DNA from: SVTX01 sp045653805
GTDB taxonomy: Bacteria; Bacillota; Clostridia; Oscillospirales; CAG-272
Length of the DNA stretch: 6,277 bases
Direction of reading: 5' to 3'
Assembly (NCBI GenBank): GCA_045653805.1
Contig: JAZOMF010000027.1
Span: forward strand, 1-6,277
Shown here: one piece after another, positions 1 to 6,074 of the stretch
Position numbering within the stretch: the first letter of the stretch is position 1
Layout of the letters: each line of letters begins with the position of its first letter
Translations under genes and position numbers: made by a program
The notes under the pieces: generated by a model
Seen by the model: the letters and a program-made list of their open reading frames with translations, nothing else
Database searches by the model: none
Told to the model about the DNA's origin: nothing

Positions 1-13
1 ATTTAAATGTTCG

Positions 14-44
14 TTAACGGGAGGAGCAAGCCCCTCCCCTACGG
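14..44. repeat. GC-rich palindromic intergenic repeat, copy 1
   Basis: The unit begins TTAACGGGA and ends TCCCCTACGG. Its core at 19-38 folds on itself (GGGAGG against CCTCCC, with a CAAG-type loop). The stretch 19-43 reappears in reverse complement at 6003-6027 with one mismatch in 25 bases. A length variant with the same two ends lies at 3133-3165. A weak second stem (GGCG 43-46 with CGCC 55-58) follows. No U tract follows on the plus strand, so this copy is not an obvious terminator in that direction. I read it as a dispersed palindromic element; the family assignment is inference from three copies in one window. Confidence 0.6.
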
Positions 45-80
45 CGTATGGTGTCGCCCCTCTCCCCGATAAACATCAAT

Positions 81-105
81 TTATAAACTTTATAAACTTA
101 TAAAC
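81..105. repeat. Three tandem TTATAAAC motifs upstream of the membrane protein gene
   Basis: TTATAAAC occurs at 81-88, 90-97 and 98-105, inside a very AT-rich stretch that runs up to the ribosome binding site of the gene at 134. The position suggests promoter or operator DNA, but no clean -35/-10 pair can be assigned, and low complexity could explain the motif. Confidence 0.4.
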
Positions 106-133
106 AAAAAATATTTTTTTCGGAGGAAAAATA

Positions 134-1021
134 ATGTCAACAAAAGTAAAAACTAAAACAAATGGCGTTCTGGCGATCATTACGCTTGTTTGCGCCATCA
201 TCGCCGCTTCTTTGCTGGGTCTTGCGGCTGTTTGGAGTCTTTTAGCAGGCGGTGCTGATCTTGTCCTTGATCTGTTATTCTCTGTTCTGTTCGATTTAAG
301 AACCGGCGGTTCCGTTTCCCTTGTCGGTTTGTTCAGCATCATTTCTCTTGCTTTCCGTATAATAACACCCATGATCTATGCATTGATCTTGGCTTCGGCG
401 GCAGTTCTCCTGCTCGTCAACAGAAGAGGTTCTTTGCTCTTTATCCCTATGGGACTTCTTGCCGGTATGGCGTTTTCTTCCCCTATTTCTACGGTGATTA
501 ATTTGGTAGGCCATATTGTGACATCAAGGTTAGGCATAAATGCGGCAATTGTATATAGTTATTTAGGCGGAATTCCGTCCTATGTCATCAGCATGTCATT
601 TGCTGCCGTAGTTGCCGCAATTTTCTTCATTTTGGCGGCTACACTGTTTAGAAAGCTTCGTCCCATTCCTATGGCGATCATTTCCGTAGTTTTGGGTGTG
701 GGATTAGTTTTAAGAGTTGGAACCGTGCTTTTGTCTTTGATTAATAATATGGAATACTCTAATTTGATATTTTCCGGTTACTTGGAGGCTACTCATCTTT
801 ATAATGTAGTAACTTCCTTTATTTCTTCTGTTTCGGGATGTTTTACCCAGCTCTTGGTTTGTGTTGCAAGCTTCTTCGCTATCTTTGCGGTTATTCCTTA
901 TAAGAAGAAGGTCAAGGTTGAAGAGAGTGCAGAAGCCGATGGCGTGATCGAGGCCGTTGCAGAAGATGTAGCAACCGATGAAGTGGCAACCGATGCTCCC
1001 GTTGAGCCTGCCGCTGAATAA
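134..1021 (+). CDS. Six-segment integral membrane protein of unknown function with acidic C-terminal tail
   Basis: I do not recognise a family. The 295-residue product has a short basic N-terminus (K4, K6, K8) and hydrophobic segments near 11-37, 60-95, 101-126, 149-172, 178-202 and 223-255. Positive clusters N96-R98, R173-R176 and K257-K261 alternate as expected for six membrane spans with both ends in the cytoplasm. The tail 263-295 has about 12 acidic residues, no basic ones and a repeated VATD, so it is probably disordered. The start is set by GGAGG at 122-126, seven bases before the ATG. The gene stands alone on the plus strand, converging on clpX and sharing its terminator. By eye its codons favour T-ending choices more than clpX or tig do, which may reflect low expression or different ancestry. 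No catalytic motif or transporter signature is visible. Confidence 0.85.
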   Translation: MSTKVKTKTNGVLAIITLVCAIIAASLLGLAAVWSLLAGGADLVLDLLFSVLFDLRTGGSVSLVGLFSIISLAFRIITPMIYALILASAAVLLLVNRRGSLLFIPMGLLAGMAFSSPISTVINLVGHIVTSRLGINAAIVYSYLGGIPSYVISMSFAAVVAAIFFILAATLFRKLRPIPMAIISVVLGVGLVLRVGTVLLSLINNMEYSNLIFSGYLEATHLYNVVTSFISSVSGCFTQLLVCVASFFAIFAVIPYKKKVKVEESAEADGVIEAVAEDVATDEVATDAPVEPAAE

Positions 1022-1052
1022 TACATACTTTATTTAAAATTTTATTCGCACA

Positions 1053-1085
1053 AAAAAACAACCGTGGTTTCCACGGTTGTTTTTT
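1053..1085. terminator. Bidirectional rho-independent terminator between the membrane protein gene and clpX
   Basis: The arms 1053-1067 and 1071-1085 pair perfectly over 15 bp around a TTT loop. The core is CAACCGTGG / CCACGGTTG, flanked by an A run on the left and a T run on the right. It therefore gives a U tract in both directions and suits both converging genes, ending 32 bases after the plus-strand stop and about 34 bases beyond the clpX stop. Confidence 0.93.
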
Positions 1086-1089
1086 GTCG

Positions 1090-1105
1090 TTCTCAATTTT
1101 GAGAA
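1090..1105. other. Small perfect hairpin before the shared terminator, clpX side
   Basis: TTCTCAA (1090-1096) and TTGAGAA (1099-1105) form a 7-bp inverted repeat with a two-base centre. It lies between the clpX stop and the main terminator, in the clpX 3' untranslated region. It is AT-rich and has no U tract of its own; it may simply be an extra 3' end structure. Confidence 0.4.
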
Positions 1106-1118
1106 TGATTTCTATTTA

Positions 1119-2456
1119 TTATTTCGCCTCGTCAAGGGCGGGGGCGGTTGACGAGGGGAGAGCCGCCGTCTTTTTTATAAGATAAGGCTCCGCCTTGTCG
1201 CAAACACACGCCTTGGTGATAACTACCTCCTCCACGTCATCACGGGAGGGAATATCATACATTATGTCGGTCATAACGCCCTCAATTATCGAGCGAAGTC
1301 CACGGGCACCGGTCTTGCGGTCGATAGCAAGCTCTGCGATGCTCTGGAGCGCCTCGGGCTCAAATGAGAGCTTAACGCCGTCGATCAGGAAGAGCTTTTT
1401 GTACTGCTTGATGATGGCGTTTTTAGGCTCGGAGAGGATGCGGATAAGAGCCTCGTTGTCAAGCTCGGTGAGGGACACGATAACCGGCAGACGGCCCACA
1501 AGCTCGGGAATAAGACCGAATTTTACTATATCGTGGGCGGTAACGTCACCAAACATGCCGTTTTTAGCGCTTTCGGTGTTCTTTTCGCTCTCGCCCGAGA
1601 AACCGATAAGTCGCTTGCCCTTTCTCTGCTCGATGACCTTGTCAAGTCCGTCAAATGCGCCGCCGCAGATAAAGAGGATGTTCTCGGTATTTATCTTGAT
1701 AAATTCCTGATTGGGGTGCTTTCTGCCGCCCTGAGGGGGAACGTTTGCCACAGTGCCCTCAAGAATCTTGAGGAGCGCCTGCTGAACGCCCTCGCCCGAT
1801 ACGTCACGGGTGATGGAGCGGTTCTCGCTCTTTCGGGAGATCTTATCCACCTCGTCGATGTAGATGATTCCGCGCTCTGCAAGCTCAACGTCGAAGTCCG
1901 CCGCTTGAATAAGACGGAGAAGTATGTTTTCGACGTCCTCGCCCACGTATCCTGCCTCAGTGAGGGTGGTAGCGTCGGCGATGGCAAAGGGAACCTTGAG
2001 GGTCTTTGCAAGGGTCTGCGCAAGATATGTCTTACCTACGCCGGTAGGGCCGAGAAGGAGCACGTTGCTCTTCTGGATCTCAACGCCGTCATTTTCAGCC
2101 TGCGCTTTCTTGGAGCGGCGGGAGCGACCTGTCTGCTCCTTGGAGAGGATTCTCTTGTAGTGGTTGTAGACCGCCACCGAGAGGGCAACCTTTGCCGCAT
2201 CCTGACCGATAACGTGCTCGTCGAGAGATGCCTTGATCTCACGGGGCTTGGGGAGGGTGGCAAGAGAGAGGGAATCGACCTCGCACTCTGCCTGTGTGGT
2301 TTCATAGATCATATCGGCGCAAGCCTCAACGCAGAAATCACAGATATATACGCCCGAGGGGGAGGGGATCAGAAAATTGACCTGGTTTTCGTTTCTGCCG
2401 CAAAACGAGCAGAAGCGAACCGACTTTTCCTGGGGAGTTTTGTTGTTAGATGCCAT
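1119..2456 (-). CDS. clpX: ATP-dependent Clp protease ATP-binding subunit ClpX
   Basis: ClpX is a hexameric AAA+ unfoldase that recognises tagged or damaged proteins, unfolds them with ATP and threads them into ClpP in the cytoplasm. The 445-residue product has the N-terminal zinc-binding domain (C16-x2-C19 and C39-x2-C42), Walker A GPTGVGKT at 136-143, the pore-1 loop GYVG at 169-172, Walker B IIYIDEVDK at 197-205, the pore-2 region RDVSGEGVQQ near 217-226, the ClpP-docking IGF loop at 284-286, a box-VII arginine in LVGRLP (R322) and the sensor-2 GARGLR at 383-388. All key residues are present. The linker before Walker A (about 104-128) is basic and seems somewhat longer than in Bacillus or E. 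coli ClpX, and about 27 residues trail the last conserved strand. The start follows the AAAGG at 2467-2471, 18 bp after the clpP stop, so it is co-transcribed with clpP. Transcription ends at the 1053-1085 hairpin. Confidence 0.98.
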   Translation of the reverse strand: MASNNKTPQEKSVRFCSFCGRNENQVNFLIPSPSGVYICDFCVEACADMIYETTQAECEVDSLSLATLPKPREIKASLDEHVIGQDAAKVALSVAVYNHYKRILSKEQTGRSRRSKKAQAENDGVEIQKSNVLLLGPTGVGKTYLAQTLAKTLKVPFAIADATTLTEAGYVGEDVENILLRLIQAADFDVELAERGIIYIDEVDKISRKSENRSITRDVSGEGVQQALLKILEGTVANVPPQGGRKHPNQEFIKINTENILFICGGAFDGLDKVIEQRKGKRLIGFSGESEKNTESAKNGMFGDVTAHDIVKFGLIPELVGRLPVIVSLTELDNEALIRILSEPKNAIIKQYKKLFLIDGVKLSFEPEALQSIAELAIDRKTGARGLRSIIEGVMTDIMYDIPSRDDVEEVVITKACVCDKAEPYLIKKTAALPSSTAPALDEAK

Positions 2457-2474
2457 GTCGTATAAGCCTTTCGA

Positions 2475-3080
2475 TTATTCGTGCTTGGTGATGATGCGGT
2501 CGATAAGACCGTATTCAAGAGCCTGTTCAGCTGTCATAAAATTATCTCTGTCGGTGTCCTTTTCGATCTGCTCAATGGGCTTTCCGGTGTTTTCGGAGAG
2601 GATCTTGTTGAGCATATCGCGAGTGCGGAGAATAAGCTCTGCGCGGATCTTGATGTCGCTTGCCTGACCCTGTGCGCCGCCCAAGGGCTGGTGGATCATA
2701 ATTTCGCTATGGGGGAGAGCAATTCTCTTGCCCTTTGTACCTGCGGAGAGCAGGAATGCGCCCATGCTTGCCGCCATACCGATGCAGATAGTGGAAACGT
2801 CGCACTTAATATACTGCATTGTATCGTAGATCGCCATACCTGCGGTAACGCTGCCGCCGGGGGAGTTGATGTAGAAGGAAATATCCTTGGTGGGATCCTG
2901 CGCCTCGAGGAAGAGCATTTGCGCAACTACGAGAGAAGCGGTAGCATCGTTTACCTCGTCGGAGAGGAAGATTATTCTGTCATTGAGCAAACGGGAGAAA
3001 ATGTCGTAGGAGCGCTCGCCTCTGCCGGTCTGCTCAACGACCATAGGAACAAGCGCGTTTCGAATAATAGAGTTGTCCAT
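2475..3080 (-). CDS. clpP: ATP-dependent Clp protease proteolytic subunit ClpP
   Basis: ClpP is the serine peptidase whose two stacked heptamers form the proteolytic chamber, used with ClpX (and with ClpC or ClpE where present). The 201-residue product carries the catalytic triad S105 (in GMAASMGAF), H130 (in MIHQPLGGAQGQA) and D179 (in DTDRDNF), by alignment from memory with Bacillus subtilis S98/H123/D172. The SPGGSVTAGMAIYDTM segment at 73-88 is also typical. The start is fixed by GAGGT at 3088-3092, seven bases upstream. It gives an N-terminus about seven residues longer than the B. subtilis protein, possibly a short propeptide; M13 is a less likely start. clpX follows after 18 bp. Upstream, 277 bp separate it from tig and hold terminator-like hairpins and a palindromic repeat. 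I found no confident clpP promoter and no clear CtsR or CIRCE operator. Confidence 0.98.
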   Translation of the reverse strand: MDNSIIRNALVPMVVEQTGRGERSYDIFSRLLNDRIIFLSDEVNDATASLVVAQMLFLEAQDPTKDISFYINSPGGSVTAGMAIYDTMQYIKCDVSTICIGMAASMGAFLLSAGTKGKRIALPHSEIMIHQPLGGAQGQASDIKIRAELILRTRDMLNKILSENTGKPIEQIEKDTDRDNFMTAEQALEYGLIDRIITKHE

Positions 3081-3132
3081 ATTTATTACCTCGTTTCGAA
3101 ATATTATGTATTTTTAACTAATTTTTCTTGCA

Positions 3133-3200
3133 TTAACGGGACGCCGAGGACGTCGTCCCCTACGGTCGCGCAAGCGACCTTTCCCGAAGGGAAAGCTTCG
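3133..3200. repeat. Structured palindromic intergenic element, copy 2, upstream of clpP
   Basis: The first part, 3133-3165, has the same ends as the copy at 14-44 (TTAACGGGA and TCCCCTACGG) but a different core. Three hairpins follow one another: GGGACG 3138-3143 with CGTCCC 3154-3159; GGTCGC 3164-3169 with GCGACC 3174-3179 around a GCAA loop of the GNRA type; and CTTTCCC 3179-3185 with GGGAAAG 3189-3195. An alternative pairing CGAAG 3185-3189 with CTTCG 3196-3200 overlaps the last stem. The element ends about 50 bases from the clpP start codon, so it would lie in the leader of any transcript entering clpP from further upstream. Confidence 0.6.
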
Positions 3201-3283
3201 TTGAATTTTAAAGCTTAGTATTGTTGTAAGTTGCCCCCACTTTTCAAACCAAACGGGGAAAAATGAACATATAAACACACACT

Positions 3284-3305
3284 TTGAAAGACCCCAAAGG
3301 GGGTC
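3284..3305 (-). terminator. Second, weaker hairpin downstream of tig
   Basis: GACCCC (3290-3295) pairs with GGGGTC (3300-3305) around a four-base loop. Read on the minus strand it is followed by TTTCAAAG, a poor U tract. It comes directly after the larger tig 3' hairpin and may act as a backup or a processing structure. Confidence 0.45.
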
Positions 3306-3343
3306 AAAATGCGCCGTGTAACATATTATTGTCCACGGCGCAT
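3306..3343 (-). terminator. Probable rho-independent terminator of tig
   Basis: ATGCGCCGTG (3309-3318) and CACGGCGCAT (3334-3343) are perfectly complementary over 10 bp with a 15-base AT-rich loop. The hairpin starts 14 bases after the tig stop, and the minus-strand transcript then reads TTTTG, a short U tract. The stem is strong and the tract weak, so some read-through into clpP is likely. Confidence 0.7.
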
Positions 3344-3357
3344 GCTTTTAAGTAGAA

Positions 3358-4722
3358 TTATTCTTCAGTTTTAGCTTCCTCAGCTGCCTCGGGAGTTGCT
3401 TCTTCAACAACTACCTTCTTCTTGCGGGGCTTGCTTGCCTTCTTTGCAGCCTTAACGTTGTCCTTAACTACCTGCATAGCCTTTCTTACGCTAACGTCTG
3501 CCTTTACCATGGATGCATCAACCATGCTTGCAACCTGCTCCTTGTCGATGCCGTAGGTGGTAGCGATGAGCTCGTACTCTGCGTTAAGCTCTTCCTCGGT
3601 AACCTCAATAGCCTCTGCCTTAGCAACGGTCTCAAGTGCAAGACGAGCCTTTACCTGCTTTTCAGCCTGGGGTCTCATCTGCTCACGGAGCTTGTCGAGG
3701 TCAAGACCGGTGTACTGGAAGTAGGTCTTGAGGTCAAGTCCGCTCTGGCGGAGTCTGTTGTCGTAATCTCTTACGAAGTTCTCGGTCTCTGCCTCAAACA
3801 TAGCCTCGGGAATCTCTGCTACGAGCTTCTCGATAAGAGCGTCGATGAGCTTCTCCTCGAACTCAGCCTCAGCTGCGTTCTCATGTCTCTTTTGGATTTT
3901 TGCCTTAAGGTCTGCCTTGTATTCATCAAGAGTATCGAATTCGGAAACGTCCTTAGCGAAATCATCGTCAAGTGCGGGGAGCTCGATCTTGGTGATAGCG
4001 TTTACGCGGCACTTGAAACAAGCTTCCTTGCCTGCAAGCTCCTCAGCGTGGTAGTCTGCGGGGAAGGGAACGTTTACGTCGAACTCGTCACCGATCTTGT
4101 GACCTGCAACCTGCTCCTCAAATCCGGGGATGAAAGAGCCGGAGCCGAGCTTGAGGGAGTAGTTCTCACCCTTGCCGCCCTCGAAAGCAACACCGTCGAT
4201 GAAGCCCTCGAAGTCGATCTTAGCAACGTCGCCCATTTCTGCAGCTGCGTCGTCCTCAACCTCGATCTCACGAGACTGGCGTTCGCGAATGGTCTTGATC
4301 TCTCTGTCAAGTTCTTCGTCGGAAACGGGCTCAACTACCTTTGCGATCTCGATGCCCTTGTAACCCTCAAGCGTGCACTCAGGCTTAACGGGAACGATTG
4401 CGGAGAGAACGAGACCGTTCTCGTCGATGGAAACGATATCGATTTCAGGCTGACCAACGGGATCAATGCCTGCTTCCTTGCAAGCAGCGGTGTAGTTCTC
4501 GGGGATGAGATCGTTGTTAGCATCCTCATAGAATACGCCTGCACCGTACATCTTTTCTACGATTGCACGGGGAGCCTTACCTGCTCTGAAACCGGGAACG
4601 TTGATCTTCTTTACCTGCTTACGGTAAACCTTGTCAACAGCCTTGTCAAATACTTCTTTGTCGATGGAGAATTCAATTTTAATTGTGCTCTTCTCGCCGA
4701 CTTCCTGCTTTAAAAGCTTCAT
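3358..4722 (-). CDS. tig: Trigger factor, ribosome-associated chaperone and FKBP-type peptidyl-prolyl isomerase
   Basis: Trigger factor binds the large ribosomal subunit at the exit tunnel and shields emerging chains. The 454-residue product has the N-terminal ribosome-binding domain (about 1-115) with the signature GFRAGKAP at 44-51, an FKBP-like isomerase domain at about 160-245 (GDVAKIDFEG, then GSGSFIPGFEEQVAG), and a helical SurA-like chaperone domain from about 250 to 425. The tail is unusual in composition: a lysine/arginine cluster at 427-436, then an acidic alanine-rich end at 439-454. The length is slightly above the usual 430 or so because of that tail. GGAGGT at 4731-4736, eight bases before the ATG, fixes the start. 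A sigma-A promoter lies at 4818-4846, giving a leader of about 90 bases. It precedes clpP on the same strand, a common bacterial arrangement linking nascent-chain folding with Clp proteolysis. Confidence 0.98.
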   Translation of the reverse strand: MKLLKQEVGEKSTIKIEFSIDKEVFDKAVDKVYRKQVKKINVPGFRAGKAPRAIVEKMYGAGVFYEDANNDLIPENYTAACKEAGIDPVGQPEIDIVSIDENGLVLSAIVPVKPECTLEGYKGIEIAKVVEPVSDEELDREIKTIRERQSREIEVEDDAAAEMGDVAKIDFEGFIDGVAFEGGKGENYSLKLGSGSFIPGFEEQVAGHKIGDEFDVNVPFPADYHAEELAGKEACFKCRVNAITKIELPALDDDFAKDVSEFDTLDEYKADLKAKIQKRHENAAEAEFEEKLIDALIEKLVAEIPEAMFEAETENFVRDYDNRLRQSGLDLKTYFQYTGLDLDKLREQMRPQAEKQVKARLALETVAKAEAIEVTEEELNAEYELIATTYGIDKEQVASMVDASMVKADVSVRKAMQVVKDNVKAAKKASKPRKKKVVVEEATPEAAEEAKTEE

Positions 4723-4817
4723 GTTTAAAAACCTCCGAAGATTTTATCTAAATATATTTTTTACATTTTTGGTCGCAAGGAAAAACGATATTTAATCCCA
4801 TGCATACACATCATATT

Positions 4818-4846
4818 ATTTTACCTTTTTTTTGACGTTTTGTCAA
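4818..4846 (-). promoter_or_regulatory. Sigma-A-type promoter of tig
   Basis: On the minus strand TTGACA (4841-4846, a perfect -35) is followed after exactly 17 bases by TAAAAT (4818-4823, five of six matches to TATAAT). The expected start site is near 4811, leaving a leader of about 89 bases before the tig ATG. The -35 box overlaps a short perfect inverted repeat, TTGAC (4832-4836) and GTCAA (4842-4846), which could be an operator half-site pair or chance. Confidence 0.85.
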
Positions 4847-4868
4847 TACTTTTTTGAATTTTTAAGGT

Positions 4869-4918
4869 CAAAAACTCAAAAAAATCAAGGCTTTTTGCGA
4901 AAAAAAGGGAGTTTTTCG
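4869..4918 (-). terminator. Possible AT-rich terminator of the metallophosphoesterase gene
   Basis: After the phosphoesterase stop, the minus strand can pair CGAAAAA/TTTTTCG (4898-4904 with 4912-4918), or alternatively AAAAACTC/GAGTTTTT (4870-4877 with 4909-4916), among several T runs. None is a classical GC-rich stem plus U tract. This is the best candidate for a 3' end before the tig promoter, but it is weak. Confidence 0.3.
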
Positions 4919-4923
4919 TTTAT

Positions 4924-5661
4924 TTAAATAATTATGGGATGGAAATTGAGAAAATCCGAGGACGTGAGGGTGAATTTTATGCCCTGATGCTCAAATTTTC
5001 CTATCTGACTATAAGCCGAATGGATGTGACCGAAATAACATTCATTTATGCCGTACTCGTGGAAGGCATCAACAAATTCCTGCATTATAAAGTCGCCCCA
5101 CACCGGAGGAAAATGAAGAAAAACGATGATAGGTAACTTTTTGCCCGTTTCGCTCTCGTGATTCTCTTGCAGTTTTTTTGCCGCATCAAGACTGAGATGC
5201 AGACGCACTATTTCACGGTTGACGATTTTGGCGTGATCTACTTCACCCACGGTTATCTGTCGACTTTCGTCCGGGAACCAGCCGCGAGTGCCGCAGATTA
5301 TCCTATCCTCAACAATATATGCGTTGTTGTAGAGAATAGAGATAGTGGAAAAGCCCTTTTGCGAAAAAAAAGCGTTCATTTTTTTTGCGGTTGACCACCA
5401 AAAATCGTGGTTGCCCTTGCCGATGAGCTTTCTGCCTTTTAGGGAGTTGATAAATCGGAGGTCGCTTTCAGAGTCCTCCAGCTTGGTTGCCCAGGAGATG
5501 TCACCGGGAATTATAACGGTATCTTTATCACCAATGACTGCGTTCCAATTTTTTTCAATTTTCGCAGTATAATCCTGCCAACGCGCGCCAAAAACCTCCA
5601 TAGACTTGTTAGTCTTGGAGTCGGTGGACAGATGAAGGTCGGAAAGAACGAAAATTGACAT
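4924..5661 (-). CDS. Calcineurin-like metallophosphoesterase (COG1768-type)
   Basis: The product is a predicted cytoplasmic two-metal phosphohydrolase of unknown substrate. The 245 residues show the complete metallophosphoesterase motif set in order: SDLH (D8, H10), PGDISW (G53, D54), GNHDFWW (N84, H85, D86), the lone H183 in FLHFPP, and GHIH (H212, H214). The PGDISW and GNHDFWW wording and the early FGxxWxxY segment (24-31) fit, from memory, the COG1768 group often labelled serine/threonine phosphatase or predicted phosphohydrolase; protein-phosphatase activity should not be assumed. There is no signal peptide or membrane segment. The start follows GAGGT at 5668-5672 with six bases of spacing. 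The gene lies upstream of tig on the same strand, but tig has its own promoter 157 bases after this stop, so a shared role is not implied. It diverges from the DUF1540 gene across 138 bp. Confidence 0.93.
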   Translation of the reverse strand: MSIFVLSDLHLSTDSKTNKSMEVFGARWQDYTAKIEKNWNAVIGDKDTVIIPGDISWATKLEDSESDLRFINSLKGRKLIGKGNHDFWWSTAKKMNAFFSQKGFSTISILYNNAYIVEDRIICGTRGWFPDESRQITVGEVDHAKIVNREIVRLHLSLDAAKKLQENHESETGKKLPIIVFLHFPPVWGDFIMQEFVDAFHEYGINECYFGHIHSAYSQIGKFEHQGIKFTLTSSDFLNFHPIII

Positions 5662-5716
5662 TTAAATACCTCTTTTGAGTGAAATAAATTTGATTTTTGG
5701 GGAAATAATAAGTTTG

Positions 5717-5730
5717 TCGGCGAAAGCCGA
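5717..5730. other. GNRA-type hairpin in the divergent intergenic region
   Basis: TCGGC (5717-5721) and GCCGA (5726-5730) close a GAAA loop on the plus strand. A GC-rich patch continues to 5760, with CGACTGC repeated at 5739-5745 and 5754-5760 (15-base period) and a tiny CGC-GAGA-GCG stem at 5746-5755. On the plus strand it would sit in the leader of the DUF1540 mRNA if transcription starts left of it. No clear promoter was found for either divergent gene. Confidence 0.35.
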
Positions 5731-5799
5731 GATGAGCCCGACTGCCGCGAGAGCGACTGCTTGGGAATTTGAAAAAATCAAAAAAGAAGGTAGAGAATT

Positions 5800-5985
5800 A
5801 TGATGAACGAAAAGGGAAAGTGCGAAAAGCACATCAAGGGCATCAACTGCTCTGTTAAGAACTGCGTATATCACGACGGCGAGTGCTACTGCACCGCGGA
5901 AAACATCCACGTAGGCCCTACTCACGCAGAGAAGAGTGCGGATACTGTTTGCGCTACTTTCAAATGCGATCAGACATGCGGTTGA
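5800..5985 (+). CDS. DUF1540 cysteine-rich small protein
   Basis: This 61-residue protein contains eight cysteines (C8, C17, C22, C29, C31, C51, C56, C60). The core reads INCSVKNCVYHDGECYCTAE, then IHVG, then ADTVCATF, which matches the DUF1540 pattern of a Cys-x4-Cys pair, a central CxA motif and a final TxCxTF. The family is common in spore-forming and other Clostridia. Its function is unknown; the cysteine pattern suggests metal binding or a disulfide/thiol role, which is inference. There is one domain copy here. AGAAGG at 5785-5790, nine bases before the first of two adjacent ATGs, sets the start. It has no signal peptide. A strong terminator follows, so it is probably monocistronic. Confidence 0.9.
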   Translation: MMNEKGKCEKHIKGINCSVKNCVYHDGECYCTAENIHVGPTHAEKSADTVCATFKCDQTCG

Positions 5986-6007
5986 TTTAATTTCTACGGT
6001 TTCGTGG

Positions 6008-6035
6008 GGGAGGGGCTTGCTCCTCCCATTTTTTT
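6008..6035 (+). terminator. Rho-independent terminator of the DUF1540 gene, formed by an inverted copy of the palindromic repeat
   Basis: GGGAGGGG (6008-6015) pairs with CTCCTCCC (6020-6027), with one G-U pair and a CTTG loop, followed by A and seven T residues (6029-6035). It begins 22 bases after the DUF1540 stop. The stem and loop at 6008-6027 are the exact reverse complement of 19-38, and the match extends to 6003 with a single mismatch, so a member of the dispersed palindrome family is serving as the terminator. Confidence 0.92.
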
Positions 6036-6074
6036 GTTGAATTGTATTGTGAACTTCAAATTTTGATTTATCGG

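Noticed and set aside
76..372. 98-codon minus-strand frame over the start of the membrane protein gene
   Set aside because: Antisense to the membrane protein and ending in AT-rich leader DNA; the sense frame has a good ribosome binding site and clear topology.
1533..2465. 310-codon open frame on the plus strand
   Set aside because: It lies entirely antisense to clpX, which has every ClpX motif, and its product has no recognisable domain. Long antisense frames are common opposite codon-biased genes.
3133..3200. Possible CRISPR fragment
   Set aside because: The repeats are palindromic singles at scattered sites with no regular spacers and no cas genes.
2481..3218. 245-codon open frame antisense to clpP
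   Set aside because: Opposite an intact clpP, and its end runs through the palindromic repeat; no support as a gene.
3081..3357. Search for CIRCE or CtsR operators upstream of clpP
   Set aside because: No TTAGCACTC/GAGTGCTAA pair and no properly spaced GGTCAAA direct repeat was found.
3883..4713. 276-codon open frame antisense to tig
   Set aside because: Mirror of the tig codon pattern, with no ribosome binding site of note and no recognisable domain.
4866..4884. GGTCAAA followed by ACTCAAA, resembling a CtsR heptamer repeat
   Set aside because: The spacing is one base instead of three and the second heptamer is imperfect. It lies upstream of the tig -35 in AT-rich sequence. Not enough to call a CtsR site.
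5662..5925. 87-codon minus-strand frame ending right at the phosphoesterase start
   Set aside because: Half of it is antisense to the DUF1540 gene and the rest crosses a hairpin-rich spacer. The composition looks like a shadow, though the adjacency to the downstream ATG was tempting.
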